From the NCBI RefSeq assembly GCF_037969765.1, contig NZ_CP150207.1, positions 806,001 through 870,000 of the forward strand: a stretch of DNA of 64,000 bases. The letters run 5' to 3'. The notes under the pieces are model-generated. The model ran no database searches, was not told the origin of the DNA, and was given only the letters and a program-made list of their open reading frames with translations. Both the position numbers and the translations under genes were made by a program. The DNA is from Paenibacillus sp. FSL W8-0186. Its GTDB lineage: Bacteria > Bacillota > Bacilli > Paenibacillales > Paenibacillaceae. Within the stretch, counting starts at the first letter, position 1. Each line of letters starts with the position of its first letter. This document shows, piece after piece, positions 25,573-34,506 of this stretch.

Positions 25573-27486
25573 ATGTATCAAGACAGGACTCTATTGCGGG
25601 AGGCGGAGAGAGCGGAGCCCGATTGGATCGTATCGATCGACAACGTGACTTTTACATACCCGGGCGCGGAGGCTCCGGTGCTAAACGGAGTGTCCTTGCA
25701 GATTAAGCGCGGTGATTTCGTCGCCGTTATCGGTGGAAATGGGAGCGGGAAATCAACGCTGTGCAAAACACTGAATGGACTAATACCCCACTATTATGTC
25801 GGGGATTTCGAGGGGAGCGTCCGTGTGAACGGGCTGCAGACGCTGGAGCATGATGTTGCCCGTTTGTCGCGCCATGTCGGTTACGTCTACCAAGACTTCG
25901 AGAATCAGCTTATCCGTCCGACCGTGCTGGACGACGCCAGCTTTGCTCCGCTGAATTACGGGTTCGAGGATTACCTGGAACGCGGGCTGCGGGCATTGCG
26001 CTTGGTGGATCTGACGGTAGACCCGAAGGAATTCATCTGGCAGCTTAGCGGGGGGCAGAAGCATCAGCTGGCGCTTGCCGGGGCAATCTCGCTGGATCCG
26101 GATATCCTGATTATTGATGAGCCCGTCGCCCAGCTTGATCCTTGCCATGCCAGGGAGATCTATGATTTGCTGAGCCGTCTGAATGAGCAGCATGGCAAGA
26201 CGATTATCGTTATCGAGCATCATACGGAGTTTATTGCGGAATATTGCAGGCAGGTCGTGCTGATGGATCAAGGCCGGGCCGTATGGTCGAAGCCGGTAGA
26301 GGAGGCGCTTCTAGAGCTGGAGCAGCTGCGGTCCAGCCACATTTATCCGCCTCAGGTCACCCAGGCCGCCGCCCAGATCGCTAAAACCCGAGAACGGGAT
26401 TCTGCCGGGATAGATGGTAGTTGGCCTAACCTTGGCCAGTTCGGCCTTGGCTTGCCGCATCTCGCACCGTATCCGATTACACTTGACGAGGCGGCGGCTT
26501 ACTTTCAGCGACAGCAGCAGCTGGAGCTGCAGGGGGAATGCGGCGAACTGGTCGGGATCCCTGTTGAAGGTACTGATGCTGGTGTTACTGAAGTTAATAC
26601 TGAAGCTAACACTGGCGTTAATATGGGCGTTAACACGGACGCAGACCCAATCATTGAAGCCAAGCATGTCCGCTTCTCCTACCGGACGGTGAGCCGGGAG
26701 CGTAAGAATGTGCTTCGGGATGTCAGTGTAACGTTCAGAACAGGGGATCTGGTGGCCCTCGTTGGCAACAATGGGGCAGGGAAATCCTCCTTCATGCGGC
26801 TGATCACCGGGGTAACGAAGCCTGAAAGCGGCCGGATCGTTGTCAAAGGAATGGATACGGCTGCAACGACGCCCGAGCAGCTCGCCAATACAGTGACCTA
26901 CATTTATCAAAATCCGGAGGAGATGTTCATTGAGGATTCGATCCGCAAGGATGTGGAGTTCTTTCTTAAGGCTCGCCGGGTGGAGGGATATAAGGAGAAG
27001 GTAGACGCCATACTCGAGAGCTTCGGACTGACCGAGCTGCAGCACCGGGACGGCCGGCTGCTCAGCGGCGGTCAGCAGCGGCGCGCTTCGCTGGCGATCG
27101 GAGTCGCGATGAATCCGTCCGTGATTCTGCTCGACGAGCCGACCGCGAACCTGGATATCGCGACCCGCAAAGACATCACACGCCTGCTGCTGCAGTTGAA
27201 TCGTCATGTGGAGACCGTCATTGTGGCAACTCATGATATGCAGCTGGTAGCGGAATGGGCCAACCGGATTATCGTGATGCATCAGGGCGATATTATCCGG
27301 GACGGAACACGGGAATCGGTGTTCGGCGATGCCCATTTGCTGGAGCAGGCTGGCCTTCGGGCGCCGCAGATTTTAGAGCTTAGCCGCAGGCTGGGGATGG
27401 CGCCGCTCAGCTATACGGTGGACGAATTCACGCAGCGCTGGAACGAATCGAGAAAGGGGGCGGCGAGGCATGGAGTATGTTCGTAA
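25573..27486 (+). CDS. ECF transporter fused double ATPase (EcfA-EcfA')
   Basis: A 637-residue protein with two ABC ATPase domains in tandem. Domain 1 has Walker A GGNGSGKST (about 55), signature LSGGQKHQLAL and Walker B IIDEPVAQLDP. Domain 2 has Walker A GNNGAGKSS (about 398), signature LSGGQQRRASL and Walker B LLDEPTANLDI. Both keep the catalytic Glu and a switch His (EHHTE, THDMQ). The linker (about 330-360) contains a Thr/Asn/Val micro-repeat encoded by near-repeats of GTTAATAC-like triplets. It energises uptake with the EcfT and S subunits. Its stop overlaps the EcfT start by 17 bases. Confidence 0.9.
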   Translation: MYQDRTLLREAERAEPDWIVSIDNVTFTYPGAEAPVLNGVSLQIKRGDFVAVIGGNGSGKSTLCKTLNGLIPHYYVGDFEGSVRVNGLQTLEHDVARLSRHVGYVYQDFENQLIRPTVLDDASFAPLNYGFEDYLERGLRALRLVDLTVDPKEFIWQLSGGQKHQLALAGAISLDPDILIIDEPVAQLDPCHAREIYDLLSRLNEQHGKTIIVIEHHTEFIAEYCRQVVLMDQGRAVWSKPVEEALLELEQLRSSHIYPPQVTQAAAQIAKTRERDSAGIDGSWPNLGQFGLGLPHLAPYPITLDEAAAYFQRQQQLELQGECGELVGIPVEGTDAGVTEVNTEANTGVNMGVNTDADPIIEAKHVRFSYRTVSRERKNVLRDVSVTFRTGDLVALVGNNGAGKSSFMRLITGVTKPESGRIVVKGMDTAATTPEQLANTVTYIYQNPEEMFIEDSIRKDVEFFLKARRVEGYKEKVDAILESFGLTELQHRDGRLLSGGQQRRASLAIGVAMNPSVILLDEPTANLDIATRKDITRLLLQLNRHVETVIVATHDMQLVAEWANRIIVMHQGDIIRDGTRESVFGDAHLLEQAGLRAPQILELSRRLGMAPLSYTVDEFTQRWNESRKGAARHGVCS

Positions 27487-28294
27487 GCTAATGGACCGCG
27501 TATCGGTGGAAGGGGTCAAAATCGAGCTGCTCAACACGGCCTATGGCAACGGCAATACGTTTTTGGCCAGACTGGATCCACGGACGCTGTTCCTCTGGTA
27601 TTTGTATTTCGGCATCGCTCCCTGGTTCATTCATAACGAGGTGCTGCTGCTCGGCATGTTCCTGCTCCTGGCCGTTACGACGATGATATCACGGGTGAGT
27701 CCGCTCATTATAGTCATCCTTTGTCTCGGCTTACTGAGCCAGGCGGGGTATCTGTTCATTGTATCCTGGCTGTTCGGCGGGGGTGGGGAGACGATTCTGC
27801 CCCTGCTGAAACTGACGATGAAGCTATCGGTCATTTCGATGGCCAGCATTACCGTATTTTGCTCCATGGACCCCGAGAAGCTGAGCGACGGGCTGCTCCG
27901 CATCGGCGTCCCCAAGCAGGTGTCGTTTGGCATCGCCTACGGCTATCGGACGCTTCCTAGCCTCGTGGAGGAGTACCACCATATTTTTCTGTCGTTCCGG
28001 CTGCGGGGCGTGGCACCAAGGAGGCATGGGCTGCTGTACTGGAGGAGCATCGTTTATTTTTTGAAAATAGCGGTGCTGTCTTTTTACCCATTAATTCTGA
28101 GCATTGCCAAACGCACGCGCACTACGGTGGAAGCACTGGAGGCCAAGGGCTTCTCGTACGCCTACCATTCCCCGGAGGCCAAAAGAATCAAGCTGTCATA
28201 CATGAAATTTACCGCCCGTGACGCCGTGTTCCTGCTTGGCTCGGGATTGTACGTCGTACTGCTTCCTGTTCTTGCAGCTCAAATCTCCATATAA
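27470..28294 (+). CDS. ECF transporter transmembrane coupling component (EcfT)
   Basis: A 274-residue protein with a membrane region and the two cytoplasmic coupling-helix motifs of EcfT: SFRLRG (about residue 180) and EALEAKGF (about 222), the latter a Lys variant of the usual A-R-G motif. It couples the double ATPase to the S component. GAAAGGGGG supplies its ribosome site inside the ATPase gene end. Confidence 0.88.
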   Translation: MEYVRKLMDRVSVEGVKIELLNTAYGNGNTFLARLDPRTLFLWYLYFGIAPWFIHNEVLLLGMFLLLAVTTMISRVSPLIIVILCLGLLSQAGYLFIVSWLFGGGGETILPLLKLTMKLSVISMASITVFCSMDPEKLSDGLLRIGVPKQVSFGIAYGYRTLPSLVEEYHHIFLSFRLRGVAPRRHGLLYWRSIVYFLKIAVLSFYPLILSIAKRTRTTVEALEAKGFSYAYHSPEAKRIKLSYMKFTARDAVFLLGSGLYVVLLPVLAAQISI

Positions 28295-28339
28295 ATGAAT
28301 GATGCGGATAGTTTATTATCAAATACGAAGGAGAATCCG

Positions 28340-29140
28340 ATGAGAATAGATTTGCATACCCATGTCAAGCTTGCCAAAAAAACAGTCTTCAGCCACGCTT
28401 ATTTCAAGGAAATGATGGCCGAGGCGGGAAAGAACGGACTGGATGCCGTCGCCATGACGGAGCATTTCAACACCTGGCGGTATGAGGATATTTATGAAGT
28501 GCTGGACCGGCATTATCCTTATGAGCACGGTTATTATTTAGCTGAGGGGATCAAGGTGTTTCCCGGCATTGAAGTAGATATTCAGGAGACGGGGCATATT
28601 TTGATTATTGGCGACCGGGAGCGGATATTGGCTTTGAGGCAGCGCCTGGAACCTTATACCGAGAAAGGGCGGTTCATCAACTTCCAGTCGCTGCTGGATT
28701 GGAGTGAGGGACAGGGCTTTTTACGCATCGGCGCGCATCCTTTCCGGCTCAGCACGCCGCTGCATCATTTGCCGGTTGAACTGCTGCGGCGTCTGGACGC
28801 TTTTGATCTGAACGGCAAGGATATTTATGCCCAAGGCTTGGAGGCTTATCGCGCTCAACTCGATGAATTTGCACAGCGTCTGAGGCGTCCTGTTGTCGGG
28901 GGCAGTGATACGCATCAATATATGCAGTACGGCAGTATTGTTAATAGCTTTGACGAGGAAGCAGGGACGGCAGAGGAACTGCGCGGCCTGATCCGGCAGG
29001 GGGCGTATCAGATAGAAGTTTCGCCATGCCTGCATGCGAAGGTGAAGTCAGCGAATGTGATCAAGGCGCTGTTGAAGAAGGAGCAGGCTGTTTCCGAAGA
29101 GAGCAGTGGCGATTTGCGGGAGCTCGGGGAAATGGCGTAA
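28340..29140 (+). CDS. PHP-domain metal-dependent hydrolase
   Basis: About 266 residues with the PHP phosphoesterase metal-binding pattern: HTH at residues 6-8, TEHF, a GIEVDI Glu, GHILI, GAHPFR and SDTHQ near the C-terminus. Family members hydrolyse phosphate esters (for example histidinol phosphate) or nucleotides with di- or trinuclear metal. The frame opens at 28295, but AAGGAG precedes the ATG at 28340, which also begins directly with the first motif (MRIDLHTH). It is the last gene of the ECF operon, so its substrate may derive from the imported solute. Confidence 0.82.
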   Translation: MRIDLHTHVKLAKKTVFSHAYFKEMMAEAGKNGLDAVAMTEHFNTWRYEDIYEVLDRHYPYEHGYYLAEGIKVFPGIEVDIQETGHILIIGDRERILALRQRLEPYTEKGRFINFQSLLDWSEGQGFLRIGAHPFRLSTPLHHLPVELLRRLDAFDLNGKDIYAQGLEAYRAQLDEFAQRLRRPVVGGSDTHQYMQYGSIVNSFDEEAGTAEELRGLIRQGAYQIEVSPCLHAKVKSANVIKALLKKEQAVSEESSGDLRELGEMA

Positions 29141-29165
29141 GCGGGCGAAGATCACTACACAGGCA

Positions 29166-29202
29166 AGGTACAGGGCCTCTTCCGGGTGCGGGAGAGGCCT
29201 GT
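29166..29202 (+). terminator. Strong hairpin after the ECF-PHP operon
   Basis: ACAGGGCCTCTTCC pairs with GGGAGAGGCCTGT around a short loop. The following tract is only moderately T-rich, so termination strength is uncertain. Confidence 0.6.
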
Positions 29203-29352
29203 ACTTCATTCCTCCATGCAGATTATGATACGGTACTGGGTATAAGGGTGTGCTGAGTTTATTTGAAATGAAGGGGTGGAAATTGTTACAATAAGAGGCA
29301 GTGGAATGCGGATTAAGAAGCATGGACAATACTCTAAGAAGGAGGGAGAAGC

Positions 29353-29655
29353 ATGGCGATTGCAGAGGTAACGGTAATTCCTATCGGGACGGGGTCGACC
29401 AGCTTAAGCCCGTACGTAGCTGAGCTGCAGCGGGTATTAGAGAAGCAGGAAGGCATCCAATATACGCTGACCTCAATGAGCACAATTATTGAAGGGCCAT
29501 TGGACAGCGTGTTCGCTGCGATTCGCGCGATTCATGAGTCGCCGTTCCAATCGGGTGCTCAGCGGGTGTCCACCTCGATCAAGATCGATGACCGGCGCGA
29601 CAAAGCGAGCTCCTCTGAGCAGAAGCTGCGTTCGGTGCAGGCGAAGCTGCAATAA
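29353..29655 (+). CDS. MTH1187/YqgV-family thiamine-binding protein
   Basis: A 100-residue ferredoxin-like fold protein of the MTH1187/YkoF (DUF77) group: MAIAEVTVIPIGTG at the start, an SxYVAELQRVLEK helix, a TSMSTIIEGPLDSVFAAI core and the RVSTSIKIDDR strand. Members bind thiamine or related molecules as small tetramers. An AAGGAGGGAG site precedes the ATG. It stands alone between the ECF operon and tRNA-Thr. Confidence 0.88.
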   Translation: MAIAEVTVIPIGTGSTSLSPYVAELQRVLEKQEGIQYTLTSMSTIIEGPLDSVFAAIRAIHESPFQSGAQRVSTSIKIDDRRDKASSSEQKLRSVQAKLQ

Positions 29656-29731
29656 ATTCCTGATTTTGAGGACTTGCAAAATTTTCAGATCGAGTTATAA
29701 TATTTTTTGTTTCCACTAAATTAGTGAATAT

Positions 29732-29804
<73 letters not shown>

Positions 29805-29821
29805 TCTTGCTAAAGTCAAGC

Positions 29822-29864
29822 GCAGCGCGGCTTCCGAGGATTTCGGGGTCGCGCTGTTTTTGTG
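29822..29864 (+). terminator. Rho-independent terminator after tRNA-Thr
   Basis: CAGCGCG/CGCGCTG with a G-rich loop followed by TTTTTGTG. Confidence 0.75.
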
Positions 29865-30311
29865 TTTCTATGCAAACTTCTAACATTCTTCTGACCTTTA
29901 TTCGAGTAAAGTATTGTTTTTGGGATTAGTTTGTTCTCCAAGAAAAAAGAAGAGATTGTCCTTCATCTGACAATCCTAAGACTGAATGGCTCCATATACG
30001 ATTGTCTACTGAGGAGAATTCAATTCTTGCTAACTATTGCTGTGTACCAATTCCAATCCGCTTTACATTAGAAGCATAGGGGCATCACCTATACCGCTTA
30101 TTTTACCAGATTAACTTAATCATTAATCAAGAAATCTTTTAATTGTTCACTTCGTCTTGGCTTTTTGATCTTTTATATTTTAAAGTCGAATAAGATATTT
30201 CTTAGTTGGAATGACCCTATCATGTACGCCTACAATCTGCCCTGACACACTTTATCTATTTTAATGACACCTCTGTTACAACCGAATCTCCATTTTGATT
30301 TTATGTATCGG
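29865..30311. other. AT-rich gene-free segment at island start
   Basis: No supported gene, recombinase or RNA gene seen. It lies between the restored tRNA and the first island gene and may be decayed element sequence. Confidence 0.4.
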
Positions 30312-31451
30312 TCAATTCTTTCGCTGGATTGTTGTTAAATAAGCGAATAGAGCGGTTATGATAGCAGTAAGAATGGTAGTGATTATTGTTGATATGTTGT
30401 TCTGAACCCATTGAGATATATTTTGAAAAAATGATTCGTTATTTACAGTAAGTTTATTTACTGTTCCACTTGCCGAAAATATGCCCCCTATTTTTGAATT
30501 TTTATCTACAGATAAATTAGAGTTAAGTTGATTTTTTGGATAATTCTTGGCTCCGACTGAGACTGCAGCATTAGGTATTTCATACTTTTGAGGTTCACCA
30601 GTCCTAAATACAGTTAGAACTGCATTCTCTTCTCCAACGATATCAATCTCTTTTGAATAACCATTGTAACTCAATGTTTGGTTCTTCTCAGTTTGTATTT
30701 TGAACGAAAAAGGATGTTCTGTTAAAAATTCCAGCATGATAGATGGTTTCCCTTTTTGTGAATCATCATTAACAGATATTAATTGTATTTGCTGATTGAT
30801 GGGTGTCTCCACATTTTTAAGGTATACCTGAACATGATATTTAAACAAGAGCGTTACATCCGATTCGGTTGATAAACTCCAAACAGTTTTGCTCCTTATG
30901 GGTACAGTCTCACTTTTATCCGACCAATCAATGGACTTACCTTGACCAACGTTTACTTGAAACCCACTGAGATATTCAGAATTATCATAATTATTATGTA
31001 TCCCTAATGTGTCAAGTTCATTTAAACCATTAGACTCGATCAATACATTATTGTCTAATAAAAGATTTGGAATTGTTATATTAATATCATCAAAACTATC
31101 TCTACTAGTTGTGTAATCATAAACAATTCGTAGTTCATATGGAGCTATGGTTTGGATCTCACCATTTACCTTTACAGAAAGGGGGGTAGTATTTGTCATT
31201 TCTCCCTGAGTAATATACAAGCTATCTGTAGTTGCCTTTAAGTGAAGTCCAAACATAGTATCTTTCAAAACAATATTGTTAGTATTAGTTTTATACGTAA
31301 ACCAAGCATCTCTAGGAGTAAATATAAACAATAAGAAGATTACCCCAAACGTAATGAATACTAATAATATAGATGGGAAAATTCCTCCAATAAGTTTCGA
31401 ATTACGTTTCTTCGTCCTTCTAAGGTAATCATCTATAATATCAAAACTCAT
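30312..31451 (-). CDS. Bitopic membrane protein with large outer domain, unknown
   Basis: About 379 residues. A short basic cytoplasmic N-terminus, one helix near residues 21-47, a long beta-rich Asn/Ser/Thr-rich outer region (about 50-345), and a second helix near the C-terminus (STIITTILTAIITALFAYL) ending in a basic RKN tail. I recognise no family. The frame opens at 31472, but GAGG is nine bases from ATG 31451 (MSFDIIDDYLRR). Very AT-rich and located in the tRNA-Thr island, so probably acquired. Confidence 0.7.
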   Translation of the reverse strand: MSFDIIDDYLRRTKKRNSKLIGGIFPSILLVFITFGVIFLLFIFTPRDAWFTYKTNTNNIVLKDTMFGLHLKATTDSLYITQGEMTNTTPLSVKVNGEIQTIAPYELRIVYDYTTSRDSFDDINITIPNLLLDNNVLIESNGLNELDTLGIHNNYDNSEYLSGFQVNVGQGKSIDWSDKSETVPIRSKTVWSLSTESDVTLLFKYHVQVYLKNVETPINQQIQLISVNDDSQKGKPSIMLEFLTEHPFSFKIQTEKNQTLSYNGYSKEIDIVGEENAVLTVFRTGEPQKYEIPNAAVSVGAKNYPKNQLNSNLSVDKNSKIGGIFSASGTVNKLTVNNESFFQNISQWVQNNISTIITTILTAIITALFAYLTTIQRKN

Positions 31452-31951
31452 GTACACAACCTCACACATCAATTTGTAAAAATCAGATTCATGTTAACAT
31501 AATTTTTTACAAATTGATATTACGATTACATTAACTAGGGAGAATGAAGTGTTAAATAGTCCAGGGGTCTTTCCTGACACTCCAACAGCAGGTATCTGCT
31601 GCTTTCTTCTTTTAAATTTAATTTAACTATCTTGCCCCTTTTATTAATTACATAATACAATTCCTGTTTTATTTAATTATTCATCCATGCGCCATAGTAT
31701 GCCTAATTTGACACAGCTGGAAAGAATGACAGGAAGAACAGTCTCCATGAATGGATGAACCGTAGTTATTGTCTTTTTTGTATCAACATCTACTCTTCGT
31801 AAAGCAAGTATTTCACTTAGCCTCAATCTAGAGATGTGACAAGTTCGAAAGCAATATAGTATTTAATTAAACGTCAGTTCAAGAGAGATGGAGGTTATAT
31901 TAAACATTAATCAGGGGTGACTCTTACCAAATCCAGTGAAAACCTATAGGT
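31452..31951. other. AT-rich gene-free segment inside the tRNA-Thr island
   Basis: No credible gene. A small hairpin GCAG/CTGC followed by a pyrimidine run (about 31584-31612) and a palindrome AAACCTATAGGTTT (31939-31952, at the yjcZ-like stop) are the only structures seen. Confidence 0.4.
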
Positions 31952-32074
31952 TTAGTCTCTAATCCAAGCGCGACTAATAATAACTAAGAGAATAAACAAA
32001 ACGAGGATAACTCCTGTACTGGTCCAAATTCCAGCACCAGCACCGCAAGTCCCAGCTCCTGCAGCATATCCCAT
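31952..32074 (-). CDS. YjcZ-like sporulation peptide
   Basis: A 40-residue peptide. A Gly/Ala-rich head (MGYAAGAGTCGAGAG) is followed by a hydrophobic helix with VILVLFILLVII and a short charged tail (SRAWIRD). This is the layout of the YjcZ family of tiny spore-associated proteins in Bacilli, usually MGYGxGFALIVVLFILLIIVG. GGAGGAACTAAT precedes the ATG, so translation is well supported despite the length. Confidence 0.8.
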   Translation of the reverse strand: MGYAAGAGTCGAGAGIWTSTGVILVLFILLVIISRAWIRD

Positions 32075-32187
32075 ATTAGTTCCTCCCTCCTTTTCAATCT
32101 GACTTTAGGATATGCTCGCATCTTAAGAATAGATTGGACTTTTTACTGCAAATAAAAATACGGTTTAGTTGCTCGCAAAGCTTAGCT

Positions 32188-32631
32188 TTAACCAATTTTT
32201 TTCGATAATAGGTAGCAGTTTACCAATGGCTCATATTTCTCAATTTGGTATCCCTGTTTATAATAAAACTGCTGAGCTTTATAATTAACTGCATCAACAT
32301 ATAAGTGGCTTTTGGAACATTTGTTTTTTAAGGCTAGAGACAAGGACCTGTTCATTAATTTTGAGCCAATCCCTCTTTTTCTTGCATTTTTGTTTACGGC
32401 AAGCATGTCGACTATATGGGTATTGTCTAGGATAACAGAGTGGATAAAGCCTTGTGGCGGGGCATTGGGAGTCCGGGCATACACATATGTGTACCCTCTC
32501 TCTAAACGTTTATTAATTTCACGCTTATTGTATTTAACATCTGGAAACGTCTTCTGGGAAAAAGGAATCAGTTCTGTTCGAATAAGGGCATGGATATGTT
32601 TTTGGTCATTTTTTCTACTCCGTCTAATCAT
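32188..32631 (-). CDS. GNAT-family N-acetyltransferase
   Basis: A 147-residue GNAT fold. The acetyl-CoA-binding loop reads VNKNARKRGIGSKLMNRSL (about residues 78-96) and the C-terminal strand AQQFYYKQGYQIEKYE is typical of motif B. The substrate is unknown. Located in the AT-rich tRNA-Thr island beside a YjcZ-like peptide; probably accessory. Confidence 0.87.
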   Translation of the reverse strand: MIRRSRKNDQKHIHALIRTELIPFSQKTFPDVKYNKREINKRLERGYTYVYARTPNAPPQGFIHSVILDNTHIVDMLAVNKNARKRGIGSKLMNRSLSLALKNKCSKSHLYVDAVNYKAQQFYYKQGYQIEKYEPLVNCYLLSKKIG

Positions 32632-32950
32632 GATGATACATCCTCCCCTTTGGCTTGTTACATTATATTAATAAGTTTATATGCCAAATGATTGGACCAC
32701 AGCTTGGTGATATCTAATTTGATATTCTGATCAAGCTAAGCAACATTATATACTTTGGTCAGATCGCCAGTACACCAACTCAATTCTATTATTAAAAGGG
32801 TGGGGCAACAACAGAAGGGTTGACTACTGGACTGAATATTAATGTTCTACCGACTTAGGATCCCATATAAAACTTAGTAGAACCTAAACTCTATAATAAC
32901 CGTTATTTTATGTCTTCTAATACCTTAGATACCCCTTTAAATACATACGG
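32632..32950. other. AT-rich gene-free segment before the second tRNA fragment
   Basis: No supported gene; it contains the GNAT promoter region on the minus strand and runs to the partial tRNA copy. Confidence 0.35.
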
Positions 32951-32998
32951 TAACGCATTCGTATACGTAGGTCGGGGGTTCGAGTCCCTTCACCAGCC
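32951..32998 (+). repeat. Partial tRNA-Thr 3' copy (attachment-site remnant)
   Basis: A segment matching the tRNA-Thr from the anticodon arm to the 3' end. The last ~31 bases (GTAGGTCGGGGGTTCGAGTC and on to CACCAGC) are identical, while the anticodon stem has a base deletion and substitutions. A small terminator-like hairpin (AGCGC/GCGCT then six T, 33004-33026) follows, as would be expected behind the original tRNA. Confidence 0.88.
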
Positions 32999-33128
32999 AA
33001 GTATAGCGCGCGGAGGCTGCGCTTTTTTGCGTGGAAAGGGAACCTGGCTCTTACTCTGCTTATACGATATAGTTAGATTGATAGACATTTTGACCGTTTG
33101 AAACTAAGTAAAAATAAGCATATTTTGG

Positions 33129-33134
33129 TATAAT
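33129..33134 (+). promoter_or_regulatory. -10 element for the holin-like toxin
   Basis: TATAAT preceded by TTTTGG (extended -10 TGG), with a weak -35; it lies 67 bases before the toxin start. Confidence 0.5.
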
Positions 33135-33200
33135 GGAACTTGTACATGGAACTGGCTTAAAAGGACGGTCGGCTAGTCTCCCGGAAGGGAGGTGATGCCT

Positions 33201-33314
33201 GTGGAGATTAAAGATGCTTTGACGATGATGATCAGCTTTGGAGGGCTTATTATTGCTCTGTTGACGCTGGTTGTGGCTATCGTTGTAGCAATTAATCAAA
33301 ACACAAAGAAATAG
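33201..33314 (+). CDS. Putative holin-like type I toxin (TxpA/BsrG-like)
   Basis: A 37-residue peptide starting MEIKDALTMMISFGGL. It has one membrane helix (residues about 11-31) and a short Gln/Asn/Lys tail. The MMISFG motif followed by a long hydrophobic run is characteristic of putative holin-like toxins of type I toxin-antitoxin systems in Bacilli, which insert in the membrane. The strong GGGAGGTGATG ribosome site closely matches the 16S tail. GTG (33201) is preferred to the in-frame ATG at 33195, which is too close to that site. A bidirectional terminator overlaps its stop, and a convergent antisense promoter lies downstream. Confidence 0.82.
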   Translation: MEIKDALTMMISFGGLIIALLTLVVAIVVAINQNTKK

Positions 33315-33352
33315 ACCGCCCTAGGGATTAGGATTGCGGTCTATTTCGATTG
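33306..33352. terminator. Bidirectional terminator between toxin and antisense RNA
   Basis: AAATAGACCGC/GCGGTCTATTT around a 14-base loop. On the minus strand it runs into TTTCTTTGTGTTTT, so it would end the antisense RNA inside the toxin coding end; on the plus strand the downstream tract is less T-rich. Confidence 0.7.
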
Positions 33353-33430
33353 CATTAAATCCTACAGCCGACCGCTCTTTAAAGCGGTAAGTGTACGGGG
33401 AGCCGTGTTGCTGCACGGCTCCTTAACTAT
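33310..33430 (-). ncRNA. Candidate antisense RNA antitoxin
   Basis: A minus-strand promoter TTGAGG (33463-33458), 17-base spacer, TATGAT (33440-33435) directs transcription toward the toxin 3' end. The predicted RNA begins near 33430, contains the hairpin GGAGCCGTG/CACGGCTCC (about 33400-33423) and ends at the bidirectional terminator, overlapping the toxin mRNA. Arrangement resembles RatA with TxpA. Inferred from sequence only. Confidence 0.55.
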
Positions 33431-33554
33431 TTTTATCATAGCATAAGCATAATTATACCTCAACCTGGGAGTTCCATTTTATGTGGCTGGAAGCGAAGTG
33501 AGGAGGCACGGCATTCCAAACGTCATGGAACGCTCATCCAGCAAGCCATCGGTT

Positions 33555-33594
33555 AATGTGTAGACCGGAGTTGAATTCCTTCGCTAGCATCCTT
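33555..33594 (+). repeat. Degenerate third tRNA-Thr 3' copy
   Basis: AATGTGTAGACCGGAGTTGA and the following bases through CTAGCATCCTT align with the tRNA-Thr anticodon-arm-to-3'-end at roughly three matches in four, with one gap. It may be an older attachment-site remnant. Confidence 0.6.
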
Positions 33595-33603
33595 CTAAAC
33601 GTA

Positions 33604-34506
33604 TTAATCCTCCTCCTCTATAGCTAGAATCTCCCTTGCTGCTTCTATGAAAGATAAGATGATGGGTGAAAGCCATTTATCTTTATGCCATGACATCTGA
33701 GTATACACGTGCAGGTCAGGAATTTGCCATGGAAGGGCGACAAGCTCGCCTCGCTCCACTTCGGCTTTGGCTACGATTTCTGGAAGAAAGGCAATACCGA
33801 TTCCTGAAATAGCACATTGTTTAATAGCTTCGGCACTTTGAAACTCTAAATAAGTGATGCTATCAATGCCCTCTTTCTCAAATGACCGGTCAAACATCGT
33901 TCGATAGGGGCAACCCTTTTCATTCGTCAGGAACACTTGTCCGTGAAAATCCTCCAGCTGCAGCACAGTTCGTTTCGCGAGCGGGTGGTCTGGAGCAGCG
34001 AAAAGGCGGAAGGTTTCTTCCACCAGCGGCTCCACGGCAAGTCCGCTCGAACGGATGGGCTCGTCCAACATAAAGACGATATCCGCAGTTCCCTCAAAGA
34101 GTGTCTGTTTGAGCTCTTGATTGGGTACGGAGCGGAAGATGAGACGAACTCCCGGATGCTGCGAACGAAACCGTTGAAAGACAGCTGGAAGCCGGTAGGT
34201 GCAAATAACTTCATTGGCACTTACCGTAAGGGTTCCGGTTAAATTTTCATTGTCATGAACGACACCGCGGGCTTCGTCCAATTTGTCTAAGACCCCTTGG
34301 ATATGTGTTAAAAAGCGTTTCCCCGCCGTTGTGAGAACGAGCTGTTTGCCCAAGCGGTCAAAGAGACGAACCCCAAGCTCATCCTCCAATGCTTTGATTT
34401 GCATCGTGACGTTGGAGGGGACGTAATTTAGCACTTCCGCAGCCCGGCTGAAATTTAAAGTGGATGCCACCGTGCGGAACGTAATCAGTTGGCGCAGTTC
34501 CATCAT
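33604..34506 (-). CDS. LysR-family transcriptional regulator
   Basis: A 300-residue LysR regulator. The N-terminal winged helix (ELRQLITFRTVASTLNFSRA then LEDELGVRLFDRLGK) is followed by a periplasmic-binding-like effector domain (about residues 90-295). AGGGGGATC precedes the ATG. It is divergent from the MetX-like hydrolase gene with about 130 bases between starts, so it most likely controls that gene and itself. Confidence 0.93.
   Translation of the reverse strand: MMELRQLITFRTVASTLNFSRAAEVLNYVPSNVTMQIKALEDELGVRLFDRLGKQLVLTTAGKRFLTHIQGVLDKLDEARGVVHDNENLTGTLTVSANEVICTYRLPAVFQRFRSQHPGVRLIFRSVPNQELKQTLFEGTADIVFMLDEPIRSSGLAVEPLVEETFRLFAAPDHPLAKRTVLQLEDFHGQVFLTNEKGCPYRTMFDRSFEKEGIDSITYLEFQSAEAIKQCAISGIGIAFLPEIVAKAEVERGELVALPWQIPDLHVYTQMSWHKDKWLSPIILSFIEAAREILAIEEED

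Noticed and set aside
26311..27336. Minus-strand frame of 341 codons opposite the ECF double ATPase
   Set aside because: Shadow of a gene with intact Walker and signature motifs; no ribosome site or domain.
29805..33600. Integrase gene in the tRNA-Thr island
   Set aside because: No frame of suitable length or with tyrosine-recombinase motifs was seen.
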